64,000 nt of DNA from positions 310,001 to 374,000 of the forward strand of contig QJPP01001580.1 in the NCBI GenBank assembly GCA_003996215.1, read 5' to 3'. The position numbers and the translations under genes were made by a program. The DNA comes from Jaltomata sinuosa. Its lineage: Eukaryota > Streptophyta > Magnoliopsida > Solanales > Solanaceae. The notes beneath the pieces are model-generated. The model saw only the letters and a list, made by a program, of their open reading frames with translations. It was not told the origin of the DNA and ran no database searches. Shown here one piece after another: positions 49,425-61,611 of the stretch (positions are counted from its first letter, which is position 1; every line of letters starts with the position of its first letter).

Positions 49425-52164
49425 ATATAACTCTCAGTTTCCAGTCATCGAATGTAACCATAATCAGGATCAATATCATGATAGAATAACAATAAATAAC
49501 AGTCTACCTACAGTTCCATGGGTGCCCATACACCCGAGGAACACATACAAGTGAAAATAAACCCTCTGACATCCCATACACCGGAGCATACACTAAGCAA
49601 ACAACAAACAAGGATTGATCTGAACACAATATGAGGTGATATGATATGCTGAAACCAAGTTTGATAGTAGTGTCATATGTTAGCCCCTCCGGTACCTAAA
49701 AGGCCAAATAGAGGAAGGATCCATGGAAGGGATTCTCCTGAGTACCTCAACTCCACCTTACACCCCTCCTCCAGCAATCGCAGCACATAACCTCTGGTAC
49801 GGATTGGCAAGGTCCATAGAGGTCACCTCATAGACAACATACTAAAACCGCAAAATCTCAGAAACTCAATATAATAGTCTGGAGTGTATTTGGATCAAAA
49901 CTAGTAACCATAACTCAAAAATGCATGCCCTCAGTTAAACAAGTCTCAAAAACCCCATCAAGGGTGCCTGAGGGTACCCAGGTCTAAAACAGTAGTAAAA
50001 TAGTCTGTTGCTTGGCTTTACCGATTATAATATTATCTCAAATCAATATCAAAACATGCCTAGCACCATGGCTTAATCGGGTCTAGTAAAGTGTGGAAAA
50101 CTAGGATAAAATCATCTTTTAACCTCTCTTACCTCAAGAAGATTCATAAAACTCAGTTCCAAACATTAATAACTATTTTTACCGAAAATGGGCCCTCAGG
50201 GCCATTCAAGGTTTAGAAAACCATTTATAATAGGCTTGAAGCCAACACCATAGTAAAATCATGTATAAATATCTTTATATGCATAATAATGGCATGCTCA
50301 ATCACAAACAATAGTCCAACAACTCACAATCAACCTATCATCCCTACACAGGCTCCAATCATTATATAGCAGATATACCTATCTTTATAATAACAGTATC
50401 GATGTCTGGGACATGTGGATATTCCCCAAATAACCTACCACTTATGGTCTAGAGTCAAATACATGGCCACATCGGACCATAAGGGTGATATTAACAACTA
50501 CAAAGAATTTTATAACCAAACGAGTGAAATAATACGGATATGAAAGACGAACAAGGTCTAGGGTATTAAGATAATTAGTACACTTATAGACTATATATGT
50601 AAAGTCTAGAAGAGTTAAACCATAACCTACCAGTCGTCCGAGGACAAGCTGCTAGAACGATGATGTCCAAACCCGAACCGCTCTGAGAAGCTCCAAAATG
50701 AAATTAAACTATCATAAACATAAACTACGCATTAAAATAAGACCAACGATACCCATATTGCTATAATTATAGTCGGGTCGAAATTTGGGTCACGAGCAGG
50801 CCTACAAGGCCCACAACCCAAAATTAGAAACAAAATGTCGCACGATAAACACACTACTCCCGTGAGTGCATTCTCCAAATTTTAGAAAATTTTGCCAAGA
50901 ATAAAAGCTCAAAACAGCCCTCTCAAGTAAGTAATTAAAGATGGAATTTCAAGAGTAAAAACCAGAAATTAAAGTAGGAGACTACTTACCACGATGAGAG
51001 AAACAAGCTTACGGAGAGAAATCCTCACAATTACGAACAACCAATGCCAAAAGAGCAACTACAATTCAAGGAAACCCAAGATTGAGGAGAACCCATCAAT
51101 GGAGGTTTTCTAATGGAGAAGAAGCAAAAATTCGGGAGGAAGAAGCTTACCAAAATGATCAGGGAGCGAGATATTTAGCCAACTTGATGATCTCTCCAAA
51201 GCTTATAAATGAAAGGAGCAATTTCTAGAGAGGGAAAACAGTTTTGGAGTTGAGGAAATAAGGAATGTTGGCTGAAAAATCAAAGAAGAAGAACTTTATA
51301 CGTCTAGCCGCAGGTCAGTACCATCGGCACTGGAGGAGCATTATAGCGCTTAAGGGCCGGCAGGTGCTGAGGCACAATCGCGCAGGCAGGGCGCCATTAC
51401 GCATGTAGGTGGGCGGGCAGTTGTGCGCTATCATGCTGGCTGGACGCGAATGCGCTGAAGGCTGGGTGGATGTCTAGCGCCATTGCGATGAAGGCCACCA
51501 GTTGCAAAAAAACCAGCTGAGCTAAAACCTTTTATGGAGTATTCCGGGCAAAAACAAGACCCGATACTCAAAAACCACACGCTATAAGAGCGGAAATGAT
51601 GTTTCGGACTCAACAGAATCGACAAAACTTTCATAAGAGGTCATTTCAGAGGAATGTTGACCAACTCAATGCTAACTAAAACCAACCAAGCATTCAAAAT
51701 AAGCGCGGGTCACCCGGGACCCAAACCAACCACCTACCTAATAAAACTCAACATTCCAGAGCTGATGGAATCATCAGATTTCAAATCTGATGCTCCGATC
51801 ATCGAAAGCTTACCCAAGTCGCACTTTTAACTCAATATGGCCTAAAAATAGAAAAACCAAAACAAAACCCATATTGGAAGTTCTCAGGCATCAACTAAAG
51901 GTCCAACTAGACCAAACTCCACTCTTCAAATTTGACAAAACTGTCAGAATTTGATTCCGAGCACATTAGCAAAGAATGTTGACTAAAGTCAATGATTTCC
52001 TAAGTTAAAGCTCTAAAATAGGGAAACGGCCATAAAGACCAAACGAACAGCCAGGGCACCGAACCACTGGTCCAGCAAGTCATGAACAACTTGGGGCCTC
52101 TACATGCAAGCTCTAACAGTACAAAGAAAGCGTAAAGGAGGGAATGACTGAAAGTTTCATCACA
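49425..52164 (-). repeat. 3' LTR of element K, truncated (2.7 kb)
   Basis: Minus sense starts TGTGATGAAACTTTC (ending at 52164). It is collinear with the F and C LTRs; 49490-49620 matches 1860-1990 of C2. The last 0.85 kb or so of the LTR (its 3' end) is missing, replaced by the unassigned fragment. The GC-rich block at 51304-51500 has repeated GCGCCATT and AATCGCGC/GCGAATGCGC words. A TTTATAA box lies near 51203. Confidence 0.82.
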
Positions 52165-52190
52165 TCATCCACTACTAAAAAGGACTTTCG
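52165..52190 (-). promoter_or_regulatory. Polypurine-tract region of K
   Basis: The minus strand reads TTTTTAGTAGTGGATGA before the LTR, close to the TTTCTAGTAGTGGATAA before the F LTR. It is not a strong purine run, and that form is shared by F and K. Confidence 0.55.
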
Positions 52191-54618
52191 TCCTCAAAAG
52201 TCAAGAACAACGGGTACTTGAAGGCTCAAACGACTGCGGATACTGAGCCCATATCTCTCCCTTTGTCTCCCAGGTAGCCTACTAAACTAGATGGTGCCTC
52301 CACTAAACCTTAACAACCAGAATCTCTCTAGACCTTAACCTCCTGACATCTATGGCTAGAATAGCAATCGGCTCCTCGATAAAGGACAAACTCTCATCTA
52401 ACTGAACCAAATCCCACTGTAACATATGAGACTCATCTGGAACATACCGTTGCAACATCCATACATGGAATACAAAATGCATGGTCAAAAACATTAGAGG
52501 CAAAGCTAATATGTAGGCAACACTACCAACCCTCTGAAAAATCTCAAACGACCCAATATACCTGGGGCTAAGCTTTCCCCTCCTAGAAACTCTCATCACG
52601 CCCTTCATTGGATATACACGAAGAAATACCAAGTCACCATCACTGAACTCTAAGGCACAAAGTCTATGGCCAGCGTAGCTCTTCTGCCTGCTCTGAGTTG
52701 CCTTAAGTCTATCTTGAATAACTTGGACTCTGTCTAAGGAATCATAAAGCAAATCTATAATCTGTTTCCTAGACTCCAAACCATCAAACCAACCAATCGG
52801 TGATATTCAATGCCTACCATACAAAGCCTTGAAAGGTGCCATGCCAATGCCCGAATGAAAATTATTATTATAAGAAAACTCAGCCAAAGGCACAAACTAA
52901 TCCCAAGAACCACCAAAGTCAAGAACACAAGCCCAAAGCATGTACTCCATGACCTGAATAGTCCTCTAAGACTGGTCATCTTTCTGAGGGTGGAATGCGG
53001 TACTAAGTTGAACCTCTGTACCTAAATCACGCTGAATCTCCCTCCAGAAATGAGATGTGAACTGAGTGCCGCAGTCTGAAATGATAGAAGTTGGGACCCC
53101 ATGCAACCAAACAATCTCACGAAGGTAAATCTGAGCTAACCTCTCTGCACAGTAAGTAGTCTAAACTGGCAAGAAGTGCACTGACTTAGTCAGCCGATCG
53201 ATAATAACCCAAATAGAATTGAAACCCCTAGAAGTACATGGCAATCAAACTACGAAATCCATAGTAATCCCTTTTTACTACAACTCTAAAATGAAAAGTT
53301 ACTGGATCAAGACACCAGGTCTCATATGCTCGAACTTCACCTTGCTGACAGTTAAGCACCGAGATATAAGTTATGTTATGTCCCATTTCATACCCCTCCA
53401 CCAAAAAAGCTATCTCAAGTCTTTGTACATCTTGGTTGTGCTAGGATGGATGGAATATCTAAAACAGTGTGCCTTCTGGAGAATCAACTGAATCAAATCC
53501 TCAACTCTCAGAACACAAAGACGACTGTCAAACCTCAAAATACTATCTGAATCTATAGTAGCTCGGCTAGTCTCACCCTAAATAACCTAAACACGAAGGT
53601 CACACAACTGGTAATCCTCAAACTGATGGCTATGAATCTAATCAACCAAGGTAGAACGAACCTCAATACTGGCGAAAACTCTTCTAGGATCCAATAAGGC
53701 AAGCCTAACCAAAAGATTATCTAAGGACTGGATGTCCAAGGCCAATGGTAGCTCTAAATTTGAAAGTGAAGCTAGGCTACCATACTCACCATTTTCCAAC
53801 TCAAGGCATCCGCTACCACGTTTGCCTTACCTAGATGATATAGAATGATAAAGTCATAGTCCTTTAGTAGCTCGATCTATCTCCTCTACCTAGAGTTCAG
53901 CTTTTGATGACTCGTGATGTACTGAAGAATACAATGATCAGTGAAGATCTAGCAACCAATCCCATATATGTAGTGCCTCTAAATCGTAAGTGCAAAGACT
54001 ACTGCCACCAACTCCAAATAATGAGTGGGGTAGTTGTGCTCTTAAACCTTCAGTTGCCTCGATGCATAAGCTATCACTCGACCCTGATGCATCAATACAA
54101 AACCAAGACTAACTCCTAAAGCATCATAACATACTGAGAAACTCTGACCCTCAACTGGCAAAGTCAATACTGGAGCTGAAGTCAATAACGCCTTAAGCCT
54201 CTGAAAGTTATCATCGGACTGATTTGACCACTGAAATAGGATATCCTTCCTAGTCAGCCTAGTCAAAGGTGCTGCTATGAAAGAAAACCCCTCGATGAAC
54301 CGTCTATAGTACCCTTCTAACCTAATAAAGCTGCGAACCAAAGTAGGAGTAGTCAGTCTCAAACATTCATGAACTGCTGAAATCTTACCCGGGTACACTC
54401 TAATCCCATCCTTTGATACCACGTGTCCTAGAAATGTAACTTACTCAAGCCAAAACTCGCACTTTCAGAACTTGGCATAAAGTTAATGATCTCTCAATGT
54501 CAAGAGTATAATCCTCAATTGCTGCTCATGCTCATCTGTACTTTGCAAGTATATCAGGATGTCATCAAAAATTACTATCATGAATAAGTCCAAATATGAT
54601 CTAAGCACCATGTGTATC
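52191..54618 (-). pseudogene. Element K pol, left piece: RT end, RNase H, integrase
   Basis: Reading leftward: RT palm end with the catalytic IFDDILIY near 54555-54585; RT/RNase H connection 54042-54422 (GKISAVHECLRL, FIRLEGYYRRFIEGFS, then VSLGFVLMHQGRVIAYASRQL); RNase H to about 53820; integrase zinc-finger and core 52780-53560; C-terminus 52303-52779 (VQVIQDRLKATQSRQKSYA, GDLVFLRVYPMKGVMR, LSPRYIGSFEIFQRVG, VFHVWMLQRYVPDESH, then the chromodomain-like tail). The second catalytic Asp is kept (SDCGTQFTSHFW near 53060), but the catalytic Glu codon is TAG (52966-52968). Other stops also occur. Confidence 0.87.
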
Positions 54619-56558
54619 TGTCACACCTCGAGAATACCCCCTAGATATAACATGGGACCTGGGAATATAAGTGCCCCAAGTTAACCCTTGGTCATAGAAT
54701 GACTTGCGCATACACAAAGAATTATAGCGGAAGCATAACTAGTAGAAATAGGCAACCATGTCTCTATAAGATAAAGGCCTAAGAATACCGAATCTGAAAT
54801 ACAGAATATAAGTCTAGCTATGTCTGAAGCCTCTAAATTGACATAAGGAGTTTTTGGGACAAGAGCCCAGCTAACTCAGAAATCCAAAGAAAAGATATAA
54901 AAGTAACAAGAATAGCTATAGCCCTCGAATGATAAGGACTCACCAACAAAATCTGGATAACTGGCAACCCCTAGCCATGAACCTGAGGAAATGACCCTGA
55001 ATCTGCATCATAAATAGGATGTAGCGCGAGATATGCATCAGTATTATAGGATGTACTAAATATGTGAGACATGCATAAATATGGTAAAAATATGGTTATA
55101 ACATAGTTAAAATTGAGTTTATGCATAATAAGGAAAATCATAAGTAATATAATACTGTAAGCATAAGGTAAGAAATAACACAGCATAAGGCTTAAAAACA
55201 TTCATACGAGAATTTCTATTAATCGACATAAACCATAATGAGCTACATGGAGTCTAGTGTCATACACCCACACTGAAAAAGGTTGTCCTAACTTGCAAAG
55301 GTTAGAACCTTATCATAATAGGATCCTGTCATAAGCCACAGAGGGCAACCTACGGTGGTAACATAGTTTTGGATTTGGGTTATCTAGAACCCTCATTGCT
55401 CGGTGCGATATACTACTCCCAAAACATACATATAGCTCATATCATACTTTTTACATATCTAATGTAAAAATTCTATTTGAAAAGCATAAGGACATATCTA
55501 ATGTCATGAAAATTAAAATCACAAGTCTTAAAGCTTAGCATAGCCAAAATTCACTTTTCTTTCTAAATTCAATACTTGAAGAATTTGGCATGCAATTTCA
55601 TAAAGTACTTGAGATCATAATATCAATGCATGCAGTTTTTCTTAAATCAAGTCATGCATGAAAAATTTAGCTAGGGTTAGTCATCAAATCATGAGATAAA
55701 TAATCATTTGCAAAAACCCATGTGAATCATGAAGTTGAACTTAGAATTTGTTAAAGAATCATAAGAAAACACTTAATAGAAAAGCCAATGAGAATTGGGT
55801 AAGAACCCTAACTTAAAATTCATAAATTCAATTTAGAAGAATTGGGGTTTTGGGCATAAGGGTAAATGAAACCCCTCATTGAATACCCATATACCTGAAT
55901 TCAAGCTTTCTATGCTAGATTGAAAAAGAAAAGGAGACTTGAAGATTGGGGTTCTTTCTTGGAGCTTGAGACTTGGAGAAGAGGAACTTTTTCTTCTTTT
56001 GGAATAGAATGACTTAATATGAGAAGAGCTTAGGCTACTAGGGGATAAAACCCTACTAAAATGGTCAAAACAACCTCATTTAAGAGTTAAAAAGGTGGGT
56101 AACTACCAAAATAACCCAGGGATTTAATATTGAAAAAGCTGTTAAAATTTGTGACTTTAGGGATCACATGTGCAATCCATGAACCGTAGACTAAACCATG
56201 AATCATGGTTTCCACTCGTGGTTCCTGGACCAAAAGCTCAACTGCAGATCAGGTTCCATGAGTGAACAGGACGGTCTGTAGAATGAACTATGGTCCATTG
56301 AACCCACGCAAGGTTCCTTGGAAATAGAGAGACCTTAGATAAAGTTCCACGAGTGAACAGTATGATCCATAGAACTTAGTCCATAGTCCCACTCGTGGTT
56401 CTCAGATCAGAGATTGCACCTGCTGAATACAAACCACGAGTTCATTCCATGGCTCGTGGTTCAAACTACAGCCCATGGTTTAGATTCATAATTCCTGGAA
56501 AGCTAAATTTTTCAGAAATTCTAAGTTTAAAAGCTGAAACAAATTTTGGGGTGTTACA
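54619..56558 (-). repeat. 3' LTR of B2
   Basis: TGTCACACCTCGAG to GGGGTGTTACA (plus-strand reading), 1940 bases. The palindromic cluster at 56150-56480 has many CCATGAACC, CACGAGT, CTCGTGGTTC words. Confidence 0.92.
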
Positions 56559-56577
56559 ATATCTCCCCCTTGGGATC
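56559..56577 (-). promoter_or_regulatory. Polypurine tract of B2
   Basis: The minus strand reads ATCCCAAGGGGGAGATAT just before the LTR. The purine run is intact. Confidence 0.85.
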
Positions 56578-56779
56578 ATTCGTCCTCGAATGAAGACTAA
56601 GAAAGGAAAAACTGGAGAGAAAACAACACAACCAACCAACAAAACATGAAAGATAAAGAACAAGCATGAAATCTAGCTTTTCATCATAAAATAATACTGA
56701 ACTAACTTCGAAAAATATGTATGCATGCTAGGATCATGAGAGAAGATGTTGGATTAAGATCGAAGGGACAAACTAAGGA

Positions 56780-58290
56780 GAAGACTATTACATCAAGATG
56801 AAACTGAATCGAAAGGAAAGAGATGAGGGTACTTGGATTTCATGGCTACTTCTCCTTCCCAAGTAGCACTCTCAACTATCTCATTTCTCCAAAGGACCTT
56901 CACCGAAGCGACTTCTTTGTTCCTCAACCTCCGAATTTGATGATCAAGAATCTCCACGGGAACTTCCTTATAACTAAGGATATCCTTCACACTCACATTC
57001 TCCAAATGAACAATCAAGGTCCAATCACCAACACACTTCTTCAACAAGGAAACATGGAAAATTGGATGAACTGCTTCGAATTTTGTTGGCAACTCAAACT
57101 CATAAGCAACACTACTAACTCTCCGTAAAATCCTATATGGACCTACATAGCAGGGACTAAGCTTCCCTTTCTTACCAAACCTCATCATACCCTTCATGTG
57201 TGAAACTTTCAGAAACACCCAATCATTAACCTCAAACTCCAACTCTCTTCTTCTCATATCTACATATGATTTATATCGACTTTGAGCGGTCTTCAACCTT
57301 TCCCAAATGATCTGAACCTTCTCCATAGTCTCATGAACTGAATCTGGACCAATCAAAGCTGCCTCACCTATCTCAAACTAACCAATAGGAGATCTACACT
57401 TTCGCCCATAAAGTGCATCATAATGAACTATCTAGATGTTAGAATGAAAGTTGTTGTTGTAGGCAAACTCGATAAGAGGTAAGTGATCATCCCAATTACC
57501 TTTGAAATCAATTACATAGGATCTTAACATATCATCCAAACTCTGAATAGTACGCTCCACCTGGCTATCCGTCTGTGGGTGAAAAGTTGTTCTAAGCTTA
57601 ACCTGAGTACATGACCCTTATGAAATGACCTCCAAAATTAGGATATAAACTGAGTACCCCTATATGAAATGATAGGTAATGGAACACCATACAATATGAC
57701 TATTTGATGAATGTAGAGTCTGGGATAATCCTCAGCTGAATCTATAGTCTTGACAGCCAAAAAGTGGGCTCACTTAGTCATCCTGTCGACGATCATCCAA
57801 ATAGAATCATGTTGCATATGAGTACGATGCAAGCACGTAATGAAATCCATATTGATTGCTTCCCACTTTTAAGTAGGAAGATCAATATCCTGAGTCATAC
57901 CACCCCGTTGTTGATGCTCTACTTTCACTTGCTGACAGTTGGGACACATAGCCACAAAATCAGCTATGTCCCTCTTCATTCCATTGCACCAAAAAAATTC
58001 CCATATGTCACGGTACATCTTGGAGGCACCAGGGTGAATAGAATACCTAGATCTATAAGCCTCTGTAAAAATCCGATATCTCAACCCATATACGTTAGGA
58101 ATATACAATCGACCCTGATATCGAAGCACGCCATCTCCTCATTGGGAGAAAACCTCTACCCTTTGCTGATGGACTACAACCCTTCAACTGGTGCAAAATA
58201 GGATCACCGTCTTGCTTTTCTTTCACTTCAGCTACCGAAGATGATTCAGAACCATTCTGAATGATGACACCATCTTCCATCTAATCCATA
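56780..58290 (-). pseudogene. B2 integrase with chromodomain-like tail
   Basis: Inserts element cDNA into host chromatin. Zinc-finger part in 57869-58129: YSIHPGASKMYRDIWEFFW, then CPNCQQVKVEH. Core: VDRMTK near 57780; the second catalytic Asp is Tyr (SYRGTQF, codon 57662-57664); the Glu is kept in QVERTIQS near 57560. The C-terminal frame 56793-57356 is open for 187 codons: GPDSVHETMEKVQ, LKTAQSRYKSYV, the GPY-like KLSPCYVGPYRILRRV, VHPIFHVSLLKKCVGD, then the chromodomain-like LSYKEVPVEILDHQIRRLR to ATWEGEVAMKSKYPHLFP. Stops between the parts, for example before PIGDLHF near 57380. Confidence 0.88.
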
Positions 58291-58299
58291 AGGCAAATT

Positions 58300-59791
58300 C
58301 CTAACCGAGCTAGTCGATAAACATCCTTGGCCAATTCTTTCTTCCCGTCCTCAATCGAAGACACACTACCTATAGACAACCTACTAAGCACATCCACCAT
58401 GACATTGGTCTAACCCAGATGGTAAAGCACACTCATATCATAATCCTTAAGAAGGTCAAGCCATCTCCTTTGACGAAGATTCAATTCCTTTTGAGTGAAC
58501 ATATACTGAAGACTCTTATAATCGGTGAATACATCTGCATGAATACCATACAATTAGTGTCTCCAAATCTTCAAAGCAAAAACCACGGTCGCTAACTTAA
58601 GGTCATGAGTAGGGTAGTTCTTCTCATGAATCTTAAGTTGTCTAGAAGCATAAGAAATCACCTTACCACGTTGCATCAACACACAACCCAAACCAATTCT
58701 AGAAGTATCACAATACACCACAAAGTCATCTAGGCCCTCGGATAGAGCCAAAACTAGAACTGTCATCATCCTAGTCTTTAATTCCTGAAAGTTCTTCTCA
58801 CATAGATCAAACCACTGAAATTTTACCTTCTTCTAAGTCAACCGAGTCAATGGGGTAGCTATGGAAGGAAACCCTTCCACAAATCTCTTGTAGTAACTAG
58901 CCAAACCCAAAAAGCTCCTAATATCAGATGGGGAAGTGGGTCTAGGCCAGTTCCTTTCTGCCTCTATTTTCTGCGAATTAACTCGAATACCATCTCTAGT
59001 CACAACATGACCCAGAAAAGCAACAGACTGCATCCAAAACTCACACTTACTGAACTTATCAAATAACTATCGATCCTTGAGAGTTTGCAACACAACTCTC
59101 AAATAGCCGCATGCTCCTTCTTACTCCGAGAATAGATAAGAATATCATCAATGAAAACAATCACAAACATATCCAAATACTGTTTGAACACATGTTTTAT
59201 CAAATCCATAAAATCTGCAAGAGCATTTGTTAATCCAAAAGACATAACCACAAATTCATAATGACCATACCGAGTTCTGAAGGCTATCTTTGGAATGTCA
59301 CACTCTCGAACACAGAGATGATGATAACCGGATCTAAGGTCGATCTTCGAGAAATAAATGACACCCTGAATTTGATCAAACAAGTCATCAATCCTAGGAA
59401 TGGGATACTTATTCTTGATTGTGACCTTGTTCAACTAATGGTAGTCAATACACATTATGAGAGAATCATCTTTGTTTCATACCAATAGAAATAGAGCAGC
59501 CCATGAAGAGATGTTGGGCCTGATAAAACCCTTATCAAGAGGGTCCTTCAACTGCTCTTTCAATTCTTTAAGTTCCATTGGAGCCATTCTATAAGGAGGA
59601 ATAGAAATAGGATGCGTATCTGGAAGAAGATCTATTCCAAAGTCGATTTTCTTCTCGGGAGGGACTCTGGGTAAATCCTCGGGAAACATTTTAGGAAACT
59701 CATTCACAATAGAGACTGACTGGAGAGATGGGGTCTCAAACTCTATGTCCATAACCCAAACTATATGATCAACATAACCCTTAGAAATCAT
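58300..59791 (-). pseudogene. B2 reverse transcriptase and RNase H
   Basis: RT in three open pieces: 59477-59791 (KKIDFGIDLLPDTHPIS, KELKEQLKDPLDKGFIRPN), 59099-59434 (NKYPIPRIDDLFDQIQG, YFSKIDLRSGYHHL with the first catalytic Asp, and the intact VFIDDILIYSRSKKEH), and 58833-59033 (AFLGHVVTRDGIRVN, IRSFLGLASYYKRFVEGF). RNase H at 58554-58769 (VVYCDTSRIGLGCVLMQRG, YASRQLKIHEKNYPTHDL). The RT active site is whole, but frameshifts separate the pieces. Confidence 0.9.
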
Positions 59792-59794
59792 CTT

Positions 59795-60349
59795 CTAAGC
59801 CTTGAGATAAGATATGAAACGACCACTTGAGGATGGAGGACTACCTTGCCACTCTAAGAGAGATTCATTTAGAAACTTGAAACTACCAACTCGAGTATGA
59901 CAATCAAGCGAGGCATAACATGCATACAACCAATCCATACCAAGAATAACATCAAAGTCAGTCATCTCCAACTCTACTAGATCCGCTGAAGTGACTTTAT
60001 GAAGGACTGAGATAGGGAAATTTTTGTAAATTCTTTTGTCTATGATTGACTCACATACAGGAGTAGAAACACAAAATGGTTCTAAGAGTTGATCAGGACT
60101 CATTTTGAACTTGCAAGCAACATATGGGGTCATAAAAGATAGGGCAGAACCGGGGTCTAATAAAGCATACAGATCGAGAGAGAAGACTTTGAACATACGA
60201 GTAATAACATCTGGGGAACTCTCTTGGTCCTGGTGAGAGGACATGGAATAAGGGCAGTTCTGGTGCTGACAATCAGGACTAAAAGCAGTGCCCTGCTGGG
60301 TTGATCAAACTTCTACGGATGCTGGGGTAGACTGAGTTCTGCTACCTCC
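59795..60349 (-). pseudogene. B2 aspartic protease
   Basis: Open for 149 codons at 59795-60244. The active-site region is LYALLDPGSALSFMTPYV (DPG form), with the downstream LVELEMTDFDVILGMDWLY segment typical of this lineage. It joins gag upstream through the zinc-knuckle region and RT downstream with a stop between. Confidence 0.87.
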
Positions 60350-61382
60350 CTATCCCTTCTTAGCTAAAGGGTAATCCTTAATCTTGTCTATAATCTGACC
60401 ACACCAAAAGCATCCACTTGAACCAGCTAAACACTCAGCAAGGTGACTTTTACCACAATTGTTGCAAGAAAGGTAAGGAGTCCTTTTTGTAACACTTCCT
60501 TGCAAATAAGAACCCGATACTCTACATGTCTGATCATGACGAGGCCTGGGGGCCTGAGTAGGAGCACTAGCTGAAGAATGAATGGGTCCCAATGACTTCT
60601 TCTTAAATAAAGAGCGGTGTCCACCTCTGGACCTCTGATGGCTAAAACCCGAACCCTCTAATTTGGCCCTCTTGTTCTCTCTTGCCATTTCCCTCAACTT
60701 ATCTCCCTCAATCTGGTGAGCATGAGTCATAAGTCTAAAAATATCCATTTCACCCAGAAACATATCAGACCTGCACTCCTTCTTCACCAAATCTGACACA
60801 TCATAAATGAACTTGCTCTTCTGATCCTTTGGATCATCCACCATAAAAGGAGCATACCTAGAAAGCTGAGTGAACTTCAACCCATACTCCTTAATCGACA
60901 TAGATCCTTGACTCAACTTCATGAACTCTTCGGCCTTAGCCTCTCTTAACTCCGTAGGGACGAACTGATTACGAAAAGCCCTCTCAAAGCACTCCTAAGT
61001 CAGAGAGACCACATCCCTAGCCCTATCATCCTTCCACTGAGTGTACCAAATATGAGCCACATCCTTAAGCTGATATGAAGCAAGCTCAACACCATCAATC
61101 CTAACAACCTACATCACATCCAAGACCTTCTTAACTTCATCCATGAAATTTTGTGGATCCTCACCAATTTTCAAACCCTAGAACTCAGGGGGGTTCATGC
61201 GAATGAAGTCTCGAACTCGTGCCGCAATCACTCCACCTTGGGTGGACGGGGATAGGAGCCTGTTGATTGTCCTGAGCGGCCATAGTCTGAGCTAGAATAT
61301 GAATAGTATTCCTTATATGCTCATTTGTGACCTCAGGGTGTAGAATCGGAGGGTCAATATTTTGGGTGGCTCTACGAGGCAT
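60350..61382 (-). pseudogene. B2 gag
   Basis: It starts at ATG 61380-61382 (MPRRATQNIDPPILHPEV). A frameshift near 61235 leads to VRDFIRMNPPEF and GEDPQNFMDEVKKVLDVM. The open frame 60350-60922 (190 codons) has EEFMKLSQGSMSIKEYGLKF (from just upstream), LSRYAPFMVDDPKDQKSKF, a basic region, and a zinc-knuckle pair CNNCGKSHLAEC then CFWCGQ near 60400-60450. Total about 340 codons, as usual for the lineage. Confidence 0.9.
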
Positions 61383-61595
61383 GGCATGGCGAGGAGTTAT
61401 AATCTGAAATGCATAAAGAATGGATTAAAGGAGTAATAGAGTTAAACTCTACCGCACGATATTGATCATGAAAGAAGTGGAGTTTTTCCAAAGACACCTT
61501 GTAGTTTCCCTCTCATAAGTGTGGCGCGCTTCACATACCTGAAAGAGATTCTACTTGATGTAGCTTTCAGAAACCCTAGGACTCTAGAACATGAT

Positions 61596-61607
61596 GCTCT
61601 GATACCA
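61596..61607 (-). promoter_or_regulatory. Primer-binding site of B2
   Basis: The minus strand reads TGGTATCAGAGC, a perfect initiator tRNA-Met type site, four bases from the 5' LTR. Confidence 0.92.
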
Positions 61608-61611
61608 AGTT

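Noticed and set aside
57764..58201. 145-codon plus-strand frame
   Set aside because: Antisense of the B2 integrase zinc-finger region.
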